A stretch of DNA of 64,000 nucleotides from Gordonia insulae (GTDB lineage Bacteria > Actinomycetota > Actinomycetes > Mycobacteriales > Mycobacteriaceae), in NCBI RefSeq assembly GCF_003855095.1, contig NZ_CP033972.1, forward strand, positions 496,001-560,000, read 5' to 3'. The position numbers and the translations under genes were made by a program. How positions within the stretch are numbered: position 1 is the first letter of the stretch; each line of letters begins with the position of its first letter. Shown here in pieces: positions 6,701 to 15,200 of the stretch. The notes below the pieces were generated by a model. It saw nothing but the letters and a program-made list of their open reading frames with translations. It had not been told where the DNA came from and did not search any database.

Positions 6701-8202
6701 GCGCCGGGCAGCCGCTGCACGACACAGCGGTCCTCGACGGGCTGGGGCACGATCTGCGGGCCGCCGGCTACACCACCGACGGGGTCGCGGCCTTGCTCGG
6801 GGAACCGGCGAACGACGCCCTCGGTCGAGGCGTCTGGTGGCCCGCTCTCGCTGCCACCCGGCGCGCACCCTCCCGGCTCGCCACGGTGGTTCGGCTGTTC
6901 CTGCTCGGCTCTGATGAGCCGGAAGTCGATGTGGAACAGGCATTCCCGTCAGTATCGGCCGATGCCCTGATCGCGAACGGTGTGCTCTCACGAGCCTCCG
7001 GATCGACGATGCGTGCCGCCCTGGACATCCGGCCGCATGCCGACGACGTGGGCGAGTACCTCGTCGTCTCGGATCAGGACGCGATGATGCGTGCGGCGCC
7101 GGTGGCTCACGACCATGTGCTGGGCATCGGCGGAGCCTCGGTGTCGTTGGCGCGTGCGGTGATCCGATCGCCCGTCCGGCGCGCGCTCGACATCGGGACC
7201 GGCTGCGGTATCCAGGCGCTGCACCTCGACGCGCACTGCGAGGAGATCGTCGCCACCGACACCAACGACCGCGCGCTGGCGCTGGCCGGGGCCACCGCCC
7301 ATCTGAACGGGATGAGCTGGGATCTGCGCGCGGGCAGCCTCTTCGAGCCGGTGGCCGGCGAGCGGTTCGACCTCATCGTCTCCAACCCGCCGTTCGTCGT
7401 CGGCGCAGGTGGGCAAGACTACATCTATCGCGACTCGGGGATGGTGGGGGACACGCTGTGCGCCGACCTCATCCGTGCGATTCCGGACCATCTGAATCCG
7501 GGTGGCACGGCGCAGATCCTGGCGAACTGGATCGTGCCCGCGGAGGCGGATTGGCAGGACCGGGTGCGCGGATGGCTCGCCGGGACGGATCTCGATGCGT
7601 GGGTGGTCCAGCGCGAGCTGGCCGATCCCATCAGCTACATCTCGCTGTGGCTGTCCGACGCCGGAGAATCCGCCGACGACGCGGCGACGCGGGGCGCGCA
7701 GTGGCTGGACTGGTTCGCCGAAACCGGGATCGCGGGAATCGGCATGGGACTCATCACACTTCGTCGTCGGCACGACGACGACAGGCGCGAACCCGACCAA
7801 GTGATCGAGGAGATCACCGGCGCCGGGGAAGAGGTCAGCGGCGTCGAGGCCCAGGCATTCCTGGCCCGTCGTCACTACCTGCGGACGACATCGGACGCCC
7901 ACCTGCTCGGCGTCCGGCTGGCCACCGCCCCGATCTTCCTGGAGGAGCAGTCGCTACCGGGAGACGACGGTTGGCAGCAGGTCTCGGCTGCGGTCCGACG
8001 TCCGGGCGGTCCGGCGGCCGTGCTCGGTGTCGACGAGGTGTCGCGGTCGTTGCTCGCGGGATGTCGTGGCCAGGTGGCGCTGGGCACGCTGATCGACCTG
8101 CTCGCCGGATTCCACGGCGTGGACGGCGATGCGCTCGCCGAAGCCGCGCTCCCGGTCGTACGGGAGGCCATCGGGCGAGGGATCCTGTTCGAGGCGAACT
8201 GA
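6697..8202 (+). CDS. Class I SAM-dependent methyltransferase, HemK/RlmG-like
   Basis: 501-residue methyltransferase. The N-terminal ~130 residues are an alpha-helical substrate-recognition part; the Rossmann methyltransferase begins near residue 150 with the SAM loop ALDIGTGCGIQALHL, followed by VATDTNDRAL and the catalytic SNPPFVVG motif (~residue 230). NPPF/NPPY enzymes methylate amide or exocyclic amine nitrogens in proteins or nucleic acids, so the target could be rRNA guanine or a protein glutamine. A C-terminal domain of ~150 residues follows. GTG start overlaps the stop of the small HTH gene by four bases. The stop lies one base from the convergent PLP enzyme gene. Confidence 0.85.
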   Translation: MSAGQPLHDTAVLDGLGHDLRAAGYTTDGVAALLGEPANDALGRGVWWPALAATRRAPSRLATVVRLFLLGSDEPEVDVEQAFPSVSADALIANGVLSRASGSTMRAALDIRPHADDVGEYLVVSDQDAMMRAAPVAHDHVLGIGGASVSLARAVIRSPVRRALDIGTGCGIQALHLDAHCEEIVATDTNDRALALAGATAHLNGMSWDLRAGSLFEPVAGERFDLIVSNPPFVVGAGGQDYIYRDSGMVGDTLCADLIRAIPDHLNPGGTAQILANWIVPAEADWQDRVRGWLAGTDLDAWVVQRELADPISYISLWLSDAGESADDAATRGAQWLDWFAETGIAGIGMGLITLRRRHDDDRREPDQVIEEITGAGEEVSGVEAQAFLARRHYLRTTSDAHLLGVRLATAPIFLEEQSLPGDDGWQQVSAAVRRPGGPAAVLGVDEVSRSLLAGCRGQVALGTLIDLLAGFHGVDGDALAEAALPVVREAIGRGILFEAN

Positions 8203-8203
8203 T

Positions 8204-9484
8204 TCAGCCGAAGGTCGCGTCGAGTGCCGCGCGCAGGTCGGCCTCGAGATCCTCCACGTCCTCCAGCCCGACCGAGAACCGCAGATGGCCCCAGCGGCGG
8301 AACTCGTCCGGGTAGGCGGCGACCCGTGGGCCGTCGGTGCCGACGTGCACGATGAGCGACTCGTCGTGACCGAGAGACACCGCCGAGGTGATGACCCGCA
8401 GGTGCGATACGAAGCGATTCTGGTCGTCCGGGGTGCCGTCGAGTGCGAATGCCATCATCGCGCCGAAGCCGCGACCACCGAATTGCCGTGCCGCGAGGGC
8501 ATGTTGCGGGTGCGATGCCAACCCCGGATAGGCGACAAACGCCACTCGGTCGTCGGTGTCGAGGAACTCGGCGAGATGCCGGGCGCTCGCCTGGTGCTGC
8601 GCAAGCCGCAGCGGCAGCGTGATGGAACCGCGCGAGATCAGCCACGCATTGAACGGTGAGATCACGCCGCCGACATCGACCATCGCCTCCGCCTTGATCG
8701 GTTCGATCAGCTCGGCACGTCCGATGACGGCTCCGCCCATGGCATCACCGTGACCGTTGATGTACTTGGTCAGCGAATGCGCGACCAGATCCGCGCCGTC
8801 GGCCAGCGGCCGATAGAGCGGCGGGGGAGTGAAGGTGGAATCGACGACCAGCAGCGCGCCCGAGCCGTGGGCGATGTCGGCCAGCGCAGCGACGTCGGCG
8901 ATCTTGGTCGTCGGATTGGCGACCGCCTCGGTGATCACCAGCCGGGTCGTGGGTCGCAGGGCGGCCCGGACGGCGTCGAGGTCGGTCACGTCGACGAAGG
9001 TGGCCTCGATGCCGTACTTGCGTGGCAGCAACGACGACCAGAGTTTCCACGTCGCCTCATAGGTGGTGTCCGAGACGACCACATGATCGCCGGCCGCGAC
9101 GTGTGTGAAGAAGATCGCGTGCAGGGCGGCGACCCCGGAAGCGAGGGCGACCGCGTCCTCGCCGTGGTCCAGCGCGGCCAGCTTCACCTGCAGGGCCAGC
9201 TGATTGGCGCCGGTGTTGCGGCTGTAGAACAGTCCAGCGCTCGCCCCGGTGGCATTTCCCGTCGCTGCGCTCGCCCCGGTCACATTTCCCGTCGCTGCGC
9301 TCGCCCCGGTGGCCGACCAGTCGACGGTCGACGGGTCGTCGGGCAGGTGATAGGAATTCGCCAACGTGATCGGCGTGCGGATCGGGCCGCCGACGCGACG
9401 GGAGTCCTCGTCGGTCCGGGTGTTGCCGGCGTGCACGCACAGCGTCTTGTCGCCGACGGTACGAGACGGGTCGGAATCGGTCAC
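8204..9484 (-). CDS. Cys/Met metabolism PLP-dependent trans-sulfuration enzyme
   Basis: 426-residue enzyme of the cystathionine gamma-synthase / methionine gamma-lyase family. Visible parts are the early VGGPIRTPITLANSYHL, the cofactor-contacting YSRNTGANQLALQVKLAALD, SGVAALHAIFFTHVAAGDH, VVDSTFTPPPLYRPL and the Schiff-base lysine in HSLTKYINGHGDAMGG. Between the YHLPDDPSTVDWS segment and YSRN sits an alanine/threonine/glycine-rich insertion encoded by 30-base tandem repeats (9237-9314). The insert is in frame and close to the cofactor site. GTG at 9484 overlaps the stop of the membrane acyltransferase gene (GTGA); the very long upstream extension of this frame runs through that gene and is not real. 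Gamma-synthase versus gamma-lyase cannot be decided. Confidence 0.88.
   Translation of the reverse strand: MTDSDPSRTVGDKTLCVHAGNTRTDEDSRRVGGPIRTPITLANSYHLPDDPSTVDWSATGASAATGNVTGASAATGNATGASAGLFYSRNTGANQLALQVKLAALDHGEDAVALASGVAALHAIFFTHVAAGDHVVVSDTTYEATWKLWSSLLPRKYGIEATFVDVTDLDAVRAALRPTTRLVITEAVANPTTKIADVAALADIAHGSGALLVVDSTFTPPPLYRPLADGADLVAHSLTKYINGHGDAMGGAVIGRAELIEPIKAEAMVDVGGVISPFNAWLISRGSITLPLRLAQHQASARHLAEFLDTDDRVAFVAYPGLASHPQHALAARQFGGRGFGAMMAFALDGTPDDQNRFVSHLRVITSAVSLGHDESLIVHVGTDGPRVAAYPDEFRRWGHLRFSVGLEDVEDLEADLRAALDATFG
9237..9314. repeat. 30-base in-frame tandem repeats in the PLP enzyme gene
   Basis: Units at 9241-9270 and 9271-9300 differ at only a few positions; a partial third copy runs to about 9314. 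Each encodes ten residues (ATGASAATGN type). The core GTCGCTGCGCTCG is a near-palindrome. Confidence 0.9.
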
Positions 9485-10647
9485 GGGGCGGCTCCTACGG
9501 GTGGGACGTCGGACGGCCGAGGTCGTGGGTCCTCCTCGGACGGAATCCCCGATGGCGACGAGGCGATGCGTGCGGCGAGGATCACCGGCAACCGGTGCAG
9601 TTTGTCGATGCGGCAGGCGTCCCGGAACTCCGCCCACGCCCAGCAGAGGCCGAAGACCGCGAGCGCGACACACGTGGTGGTCAGCGTGCTCCACGGACGA
9701 TGGGCGATGTGGATCGGTACGAGCACCAGTGCCATCGCCTGCAACACATAGGAATCCAGGCTGCGGGTACCGGTCATCACCAGCGGGCGCAGCCAGTCCT
9801 TGTGCCACCACCGCAACAACATCCGGAAGATGCCGTAGATCGCCGGCACCGCCACCCAGGCGCCGATCGCGCGGGCCGGGCGGAAATCCAGTTTGTCGGC
9901 GACGGCGGGTTCGAATCGCATCAGGCGCCCGGTGTCGATGGCGAAGTGCAGGACCAGCGCCACGGCGAGCGCGACCGCGACGAAGGCCGGCAGCCACCGG
10001 TCGATGAGATCGGGCACATGCCAGTCTCGCCACTTCCAGCCGACCACGACGGCCGGGACGAACATGACCTGCCAGGCGGCCCAGTTCTGGATGCGCGGAC
10101 CGGCCATGTACGCGGTGAGATAGAACCAGTCCGGTGACCACAACATCGAGATGATGTACAGGGCAAGCGAACCCGTGACGATGGCGATCCACCAACCGCG
10201 CACCAGCATGGGGAACAGGGCATAGGCCGACGCCATCAGGACCATGTAGAGCAGCAGGATGTTCCCGCCGCTGGGTAGGTAGCGCATGCCGAACGCGAGT
10301 TCCAACCCCTGACCCCAGTCCTCCACCGGGAGCAGGAGGGTCAACCAGCGATGACCGGCGAGTGCGGCGGCGACGGCGACGAGTGCGATGCTCAGCTGGC
10401 ATACGTAGAGGGTCACAAGCCGTTTCGTCAGCCGCACGTAGGCGTAGCGCAGCGAGATCCGCTCGATCCACCGTCGATAGACCAGCCCCAGCACGAGTCC
10501 CGACAGGAGCACGAACGCCGACATCCCGTCGACGTACGGGAAGGCGTGGGTGGGCGCGGCGATATGCGTGCCTGCGGCGAAGTGCAGCGAGATCATGCTC
10601 CAGATCGCGAGGCCCCGCGTCGCGTCGATGGCAAGATCCCGGTTCAT
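9481..10647 (-). CDS. OpgC-type membrane acyltransferase-like protein
   Basis: 388-residue polytopic membrane protein with about ten hydrophobic segments. The N-terminus RDLAIDATRGLAIWSMISLH and the pattern of helices separated by short basic loops resemble the OpgC_C/acyltransferase-3 superfamily, whose members transfer acyl groups to extracytoplasmic glycans. The C-terminal ~40 residues are proline-rich and cytoplasmic (SSPSGIPSEEDPRPRPSD). ATG at 10647 has AGGGTGA upstream. The stop overlaps the PLP enzyme start by four bases, so the two form a minus-strand operon with no obvious metabolic link. The acyl acceptor is unknown; arabinogalactan or another envelope sugar is a guess. Confidence 0.75.
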   Translation of the reverse strand: MNRDLAIDATRGLAIWSMISLHFAAGTHIAAPTHAFPYVDGMSAFVLLSGLVLGLVYRRWIERISLRYAYVRLTKRLVTLYVCQLSIALVAVAAALAGHRWLTLLLPVEDWGQGLELAFGMRYLPSGGNILLLYMVLMASAYALFPMLVRGWWIAIVTGSLALYIISMLWSPDWFYLTAYMAGPRIQNWAAWQVMFVPAVVVGWKWRDWHVPDLIDRWLPAFVAVALAVALVLHFAIDTGRLMRFEPAVADKLDFRPARAIGAWVAVPAIYGIFRMLLRWWHKDWLRPLVMTGTRSLDSYVLQAMALVLVPIHIAHRPWSTLTTTCVALAVFGLCWAWAEFRDACRIDKLHRLPVILAARIASSPSGIPSEEDPRPRPSDVPPVGAAP

Positions 10648-10691
10648 CGGATGTCACCCTACAGTCGTCGCGGTGGACCGCCCCCGACGAC

Positions 10692-10728
10692 CGACGCCCG
10701 GCCCGCAGTGATGCGGAACCGGGCGTCG
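10692..10728 (-). terminator. Hairpin downstream of the acyl-CoA ligase gene
   Basis: Ten-base stem CGACGCCCGG (10692-10701) pairs with 10719-10728, with an inner CCGCA/TGCGG stem around a GTGA loop. No T-run. It lies after the stop of the FadD15-like gene and before the next minus-strand gene. Confidence 0.6.
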
Positions 10729-10751
10729 TCGGTGTGTGTTCGGACCGGAGA

Positions 10752-12536
10752 TCAGGTGTAGAGGTCGGCGATCGCCTTCTTGTGCGCGTCGTGGATGACG
10801 TTGCGCTTGAGCTTCAATGTCGGTGTGAGCTCACCGGACTCGATGGTGAAGTCCGTGTCGAGGATGGCGAACTTCTTGATCGCCTCCGCCTTGGAGACCT
10901 TGGCGTTCGCGTCCTTGACCGCGGCGTCGATCTCGGCGAGCAGATCCTTGTTCTCGGCGAGGTCGGCCGGCGACGTGTCGGCGGGAAGGTGATGGCGCTC
11001 GAGCCAGCCGGGTACCGCTTCCAGGTCGAGCGTGATCAGCGCCGCGATGAACGGCTTGTTGTCGCCGACCACGAGGCACTGGCTGACCAGCGGATGCGCC
11101 CGGATGGTGTCCTCGAGCTGGGCGGGGGAGACGTTCTTGCCGCCGGCGGTGACGATGAGTTCCTTCTTGCGACCGGTGATGAAGAGGTACCCGTCGTCGA
11201 GCCGGCCGATGTCACCGGTGTGGAACCAGCCGTCGGCGATCGCCTCGTCGGTGGCCTTGGCGTTCTTCCAGTAGCCGTTGAACACGACCGGGCCCTGCAG
11301 CAGCACCTCGCCGTCGTCGGCGATACCGACGGTCACACCCGGGATGGGGCGGCCGACGGAACCGACACGCTGATGGTCTTCATTGTTCGCGGTCACCGCG
11401 GCCGTGGTCTCGGAGAGGCCGTAGCCCTCGTAGACGGGGATCCCGACGCCGCGGAAGAAGTGTCCGAGACGGGCACCGAGGGGTGCGCCACCGGAGATCG
11501 CGCCCTCGCACTGACCGCCGAGCGCGGCGCGCAGCTTGCCGTAGACCAGCCGATCGAACAGTGCGTGCTTGAGTTTGAGGCCGAGGCCTGCGCCGCCGCT
11601 CTCGAGCGCCTTGCTGTACTCGATCGCGGTGTCCGCGGCACGGTCGAAGATCGCGCCTTTGCCGCCGTCGTGGGCCTTCTGCTTGGCCGAGTTGTAGACC
11701 TTCTCGAAGACCCGCGGCACCGACAACACGTAGTTGGGGTTGAACTTGCCGAGGTCCTCGATGAGGTTGGGGATGTCGCTGGTGTGGCCGAGGATCACGC
11801 CGTTCTCGACGCACCCGACGGCGACGACACGGGCGAACACGTGTGCCAAAGGCAGGAACAGCAACGTCGACTTGCCCTCGACCATGCCTGCGCCGACCGC
11901 ATCGCGGGTGGCCGCACACTCGGCGAGGAAGTTCGCGTGGGTGAGCACGACGCCCTTCGGCCGGCCGGTGGTGCCCGAGGTGTAGATCAGGGTCGCGGCA
12001 TCCGAGGACAGGGCGTTGGCGTGCCGGTCGTCGAGCTCCTCGTCTCCCACCTTGGCGCCCCGCTTGGTGACGGTGGCCAGCGCGTGGTCGTCGATGATCA
12101 GCGTCTCGCGGAGGTCGCCGGCCTCCTCGATCACGCCGATGTGCTTGGTGTAGTGGGCATGCTGTTCCACGAACAGCATCGCGGTCCCGGAATCCTCGAG
12201 GATCCACTTGACCTGATCCGGCGCCGACGTCTCGTAGATCGCCACGGTGGTGGCCCCGGCACGCCAGATCGCGTAGTCGAGGATCGTCCACTCATATCGG
12301 GTCGACGACAGGATCGCGACCCGCTCACCCGGCTTGATGCCCGAGGCGATCAGGCCCTTGGCGACCGCATCCACCTCGTCGGTGAACTGCTTGGCGGTGA
12401 CGTTGATCCATTGATTGCCGGACCGCTTGCGGAACAGCGGCATCGTCGGCCGCTCGGCCCGGTAGCGGAGAATGCTGTCTACGGTTGTCGCCTTGTCCTC
12501 AATGGACAGGTTCGACGGAGTGGAATACTGCTCCAT
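10752..12536 (-). CDS. fadD15: Long-chain fatty acyl-CoA ligase, FadD15-like
   Basis: 594-residue AMP-forming acyl-CoA synthetase that activates long-chain fatty acids at the membrane face. The adenylate-forming motifs are in order: P-loop-like LIYTSGTTGRPKGVVLTHAN (~residue 185), YEGYGLSETTA (~350), GWFHTGDIGRLDDGYLFITG with the AMP-binding Asp, and GRKKELIVTAGGKNVSP. The catalytic lysine lies near the C-terminus in LTPTLKLKRNVI. The length matches M. tuberculosis FadD15 (about 600). ATG at 12536 is preferred because GGGGAG sits 7 bases upstream; a start at 12557 adds seven residues. It is transcribed alone, with a near-perfect 17-base palindrome in its upstream region. Confidence 0.92.
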   Translation of the reverse strand: MEQYSTPSNLSIEDKATTVDSILRYRAERPTMPLFRKRSGNQWINVTAKQFTDEVDAVAKGLIASGIKPGERVAILSSTRYEWTILDYAIWRAGATTVAIYETSAPDQVKWILEDSGTAMLFVEQHAHYTKHIGVIEEAGDLRETLIIDDHALATVTKRGAKVGDEELDDRHANALSSDAATLIYTSGTTGRPKGVVLTHANFLAECAATRDAVGAGMVEGKSTLLFLPLAHVFARVVAVGCVENGVILGHTSDIPNLIEDLGKFNPNYVLSVPRVFEKVYNSAKQKAHDGGKGAIFDRAADTAIEYSKALESGGAGLGLKLKHALFDRLVYGKLRAALGGQCEGAISGGAPLGARLGHFFRGVGIPVYEGYGLSETTAAVTANNEDHQRVGSVGRPIPGVTVGIADDGEVLLQGPVVFNGYWKNAKATDEAIADGWFHTGDIGRLDDGYLFITGRKKELIVTAGGKNVSPAQLEDTIRAHPLVSQCLVVGDNKPFIAALITLDLEAVPGWLERHHLPADTSPADLAENKDLLAEIDAAVKDANAKVSKAEAIKKFAILDTDFTIESGELTPTLKLKRNVIHDAHKKAIADLYT

Positions 12537-12618
12537 GGCGGGCTCCCCTGCGCGCAACGAAATTCGGTCATAACGGGCATGGGCGGGCCCGCGTGGGCTC
12601 CGTCACATGCCGGTTAAG

Positions 12619-12635
12619 TGGCACTGACAGTACCA
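12619..12635. promoter_or_regulatory. Near-perfect 17-base palindrome upstream of fadD15
   Basis: TGGCACTGACAGTACCA matches its own reverse complement except at one symmetric pair of positions and the unpaired central base. It is 83 bases upstream of the fadD15 start, in the size range of TetR/GntR-family fatty-acid regulator sites. The words AGTGCCACT and CTGACAGTA (either strand) also occur upstream of the acyl-CoA dehydrogenase gene at 35253-35290. Regulation is inferred. Confidence 0.5.
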
Positions 12636-12782
12636 GTATCCGTGTCGGCCATCACAGAATGGTCGCTGCGTGGGTGCCGTCCCGGTGAACCCGTGATGAT
12701 GTCGGCGGTGAGTCCCGTCGACGATTGTCCGCATCGCGCCCCGGCCGATTAGAGTTGGCCTGATGAACGGGATTGATCGCAC

Positions 12783-14558
12783 ATGAGTGCCGCGGGCGAC
12801 GAGCAGGGCAGCGCCGACGAGGGTCAGATGGCCTCCTTCGACGACCTCGAGATCGATTCACGGGTCCGGCAGGCCATCGTCGACGTCGGATACGAGACCC
12901 CCTCGCCGATCCAGGCCGCGACGATCCCGCCGCTCATGGCCGGGCGTGACGTCGTGGGGCTGGCGCAGACCGGTACCGGCAAGACCGCCGCCTTCGCGAT
13001 CCCGATCCTGTCCCGCATCGACTCCTCGGCCCGGCGCCCGCTGGCGCTGGTGCTGGCGCCGACGCGTGAGCTCGCGCTGCAGGTGGCCGAGGCGTTCGGT
13101 CGGTATTCCTCGCACATGCCCGAGGTGCGGGTGCTCCCGATCTACGGTGGCCAGAGCTACGGCGTCCAGCTCGCCGGCCTCAAGCGGGGTGCCCAGGTCA
13201 TCGTCGGCACCCCGGGCCGCGTCATCGATCACCTCGACAAGGGCACCCTCGACATCTCGCAACTCGAGTACCTGGTGCTCGACGAGGCCGACGAGATGCT
13301 CACCATGGGTTTTGCCGAAGACGTCGAGCGGATTCTCGCCGAGACCCCGGACAGCAAGCAGGTCGCCCTGTTCTCGGCCACCATGCCCAGCGCGATCCGA
13401 CGGCTCGCCCAGCGGTATCTGCATGATCCGCAGGAGATCACGGTCAAGTCCAAGACCGCGACCGCCCAGAACATCACCCAGCGCTACCTGCAGGTGTCCC
13501 ACCAGCGCAAACTCGATGCGCTCACCCGCTTCCTCGAGGTGGAGACGTTCGACGCGATGATCGTGTTCGTCCGGACCAAGTCGGGGACCGAGGAACTCGC
13601 GGAGAAGCTGCGGTCGCGCGGCTTCTCGGCGGTCGCGATCAACGGCGACATGGTGCAGGCCCAGCGTGAGCGGACGATCAACCAGCTCAAGAACGGGCAG
13701 ATCGACATCCTCGTGGCCACCGACGTCGCGGCCCGCGGCCTCGACGTCGACCGCATCTCGCACGTGGTCAACTACGACATCCCGCACGACACGGAGTCCT
13801 ACGTCCACCGCATCGGACGCACCGGACGTGCCGGGCGGTCGGGTAACGCGCTGCTGTTCGTCTCACCGCGGGAACGGCATCTGCTGCGGGCCATCGAGCG
13901 TGCCACGCGATCGACGCTCACCGAGATCGGTCTGCCCAGCGTCGAGGACGTGAACGCGCAGCGTGTCGCGAAGTTCGCGGATTCGATCACCGGCAATCTC
14001 GGGTCCGATCACCTCGACATGTTCCGGCAGCTCGTGGAGAACTACGTCCGCGACAACGACGTCACGATGGCCGATGTGGCCGCAGCGCTGGCGCTCGAGA
14101 CCCGTGACGGCGGATTCCTGATGGCTCCCGACCCGCCGGAGGGCGAGCGGTCGGAGCGGCGGGAGCGGGCGCCACGTCGATCCGGTGGATCCGGCGGGCA
14201 GTTCGCGACATATCGAATCGCGGTGGGACGCAAGCACAAGGTCTCGCCCGGTGCGATCGTGGGTGCGATCGCCAACGAGGGCGGTCTCACACGTGGGGAC
14301 TTCGGCAACATCAGCATCCGCGACGATTTCTCCCTCGTCGAGCTGCCCGAGAACCTGGACAACGAGACGCTGGCGTCCCTGCGGCACACCAGGATCGGCA
14401 AGACCCCGATCGACATCCGGCGCGACATGGGCGCCCCGCGCACCCGCGGCGGAGCCAAGCGCGGCAGCGGACACGGCCGGGACGGACAGGGCAAACAGCG
14501 CACCGACAGCTGGGGCAAACGTGGCAATCCACGCGTCGCAGGCCGCGGCCGCGGCTGA
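12783..14558 (+). CDS. deaD: DEAD-box ATP-dependent RNA helicase (DeaD/CsdA type)
   Basis: 591-residue RNA helicase that unwinds structured RNA in ribosome assembly and mRNA turnover. All core motifs are visible: Q motif region ETPSPIQAATIP, Walker A AQTGTGKT (~residue 60), PTRELA, TPGRV, DEAD in VLDEADEMLTMGF, SAT, then in the second RecA domain VATDVAARGLD and HRIGRTGRAGR. The C-terminal third holds a DbpA-type RNA-binding fold (TYRIAVGRKHKVSPGAIVGA, GNISIRDDFSLVELPE), and the tail is rich in Arg and Gly. ATG at 12783 starts a short acidic leader before the Q motif. It is monocistronic. Confidence 0.95.
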   Translation: MSAAGDEQGSADEGQMASFDDLEIDSRVRQAIVDVGYETPSPIQAATIPPLMAGRDVVGLAQTGTGKTAAFAIPILSRIDSSARRPLALVLAPTRELALQVAEAFGRYSSHMPEVRVLPIYGGQSYGVQLAGLKRGAQVIVGTPGRVIDHLDKGTLDISQLEYLVLDEADEMLTMGFAEDVERILAETPDSKQVALFSATMPSAIRRLAQRYLHDPQEITVKSKTATAQNITQRYLQVSHQRKLDALTRFLEVETFDAMIVFVRTKSGTEELAEKLRSRGFSAVAINGDMVQAQRERTINQLKNGQIDILVATDVAARGLDVDRISHVVNYDIPHDTESYVHRIGRTGRAGRSGNALLFVSPRERHLLRAIERATRSTLTEIGLPSVEDVNAQRVAKFADSITGNLGSDHLDMFRQLVENYVRDNDVTMADVAAALALETRDGGFLMAPDPPEGERSERRERAPRRSGGSGGQFATYRIAVGRKHKVSPGAIVGAIANEGGLTRGDFGNISIRDDFSLVELPENLDNETLASLRHTRIGKTPIDIRRDMGAPRTRGGAKRGSGHGRDGQGKQRTDSWGKRGNPRVAGRGRG

Positions 14559-14618
14559 CCGATCCCTGGCAGTTCCCTGAGGGTTTCGGATTTCGTCGTT
14601 CGAAACTTGCCGGACTGA

Positions 14619-14624
14619 GATAAT
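14619..14624 (+). promoter_or_regulatory. Possible -10 element upstream of the rhodanese unit
   Basis: GATAAT stands out in an otherwise GC-rich gap and fits a sigma-70 -10 element, with a start point expected near 14631. No convincing -35 hexamer was found at the usual distance, so this is tentative. Confidence 0.35.
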
Positions 14625-14653
14625 TCCGTAACCTTTTGTGGTGGGGGAACGAC

Positions 14654-14773
14654 ATGTTCCGCAGACCGCGGGCCGCGGTCCCCACTCTGGCCGACACGGT
14701 TGAGTCCGTGTGTCAGAGACGATTCGAGCAACGACGCACAACAGGAATGGTGAGTCACCAGTGTCAGTGGTGA
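14654..14773 (+). CDS. Possible 39-residue leader ORF before the rhodanese gene
   Basis: ATG at 14654 with a strong GGGGGAA ribosome site opens a 39-codon frame beginning MFRRPRAAVPTLADTVES and ending SHQCQW. Its TGA overlaps the GTG codons at which the rhodanese gene could start (GTGA at 14770-14773). Third-position GC drops in the second half, so it may be a regulatory leader rather than a functional protein. Two cysteines near the end are suggestive because Cys-containing leader peptides precede sulfur genes in some actinobacteria. Evidence is limited to the ribosome site and stop/start overlap. Confidence 0.35.
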   Translation: MFRRPRAAVPTLADTVESVCQRRFEQRRTTGMVSHQCQW

Positions 14774-15093
14774 ATTCGATAACAGCACGCGACGCGAAGT
14801 CGCATCACGAGCACGATCACGCGGTGATCGTCGACGCGCGACCGCAGGTGGTCCGGCATCAGGGCAGTCTCCCCGGGGCAGTCGTCGTCGATCCGACCGA
14901 CGTCCGCAAGCGCTTCACGCCCACCCCGTCCGGCACGTTCCCCGTGGTGCGTGACCCCGACACCGAGATCGCCGTGGTGTCGGTGCGGTCCCAGGCGCCC
15001 GCCATCGCCGAGGAGATCGCGGATCTGGGGTACACCAACGTCCACTATGTCGACGGTGGCTACGGCGCGTTGCGTACCGCATACCGGGCATAG
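14761..15093 (+). CDS. Rhodanese-like domain protein
   Basis: About 110 residues forming a single rhodanese domain: an early HAVIVDARPQVVRHQGSLPG (the conserved Asp-Ala-Arg of the fold), a C-terminal VHYVDGGYGALRTAYRA. The usual active-site cysteine loop is instead VVSVRSQAPA, with serine where sulfurtransferases have Cys, so this is probably a catalytically inactive or non-thiol member. GTG at 14761 has GGTGAG 6 bases upstream; GTG at 14770 (overlapping the leader stop) and GTG at 14710 are alternatives. Single-domain inactive rhodaneses are often regulatory. It lies about 100 bases upstream of the large helicase gene on the same strand. Confidence 0.75.
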   Translation: MSVVNSITARDAKSHHEHDHAVIVDARPQVVRHQGSLPGAVVVDPTDVRKRFTPTPSGTFPVVRDPDTEIAVVSVRSQAPAIAEEIADLGYTNVHYVDGGYGALRTAYRA

Positions 15094-15200
15094 CGGAGTC
15101 CCGCACGCCGGTTCCGATTGGTAGCGTCTTCACGTAATCCACGCCAATGAATCCAGCCGACGACGCCGGACCGGGCGTACGGAGGAGGGATCGACAAGGC

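Noticed and set aside
9485..10657. N-terminal extension of the PLP enzyme frame to 817 codons
   Set aside because: The extension runs through the acyltransferase gene in another frame and is Arg-rich nonsense; GTG at 9484 with a 4-base overlap is the natural start.
10362..12617. 751-codon frame on the plus strand opposite fadD15
   Set aside because: Low-complexity Arg/Val/Gly-rich translation with no motif; the minus strand carries a complete acyl-CoA ligase.
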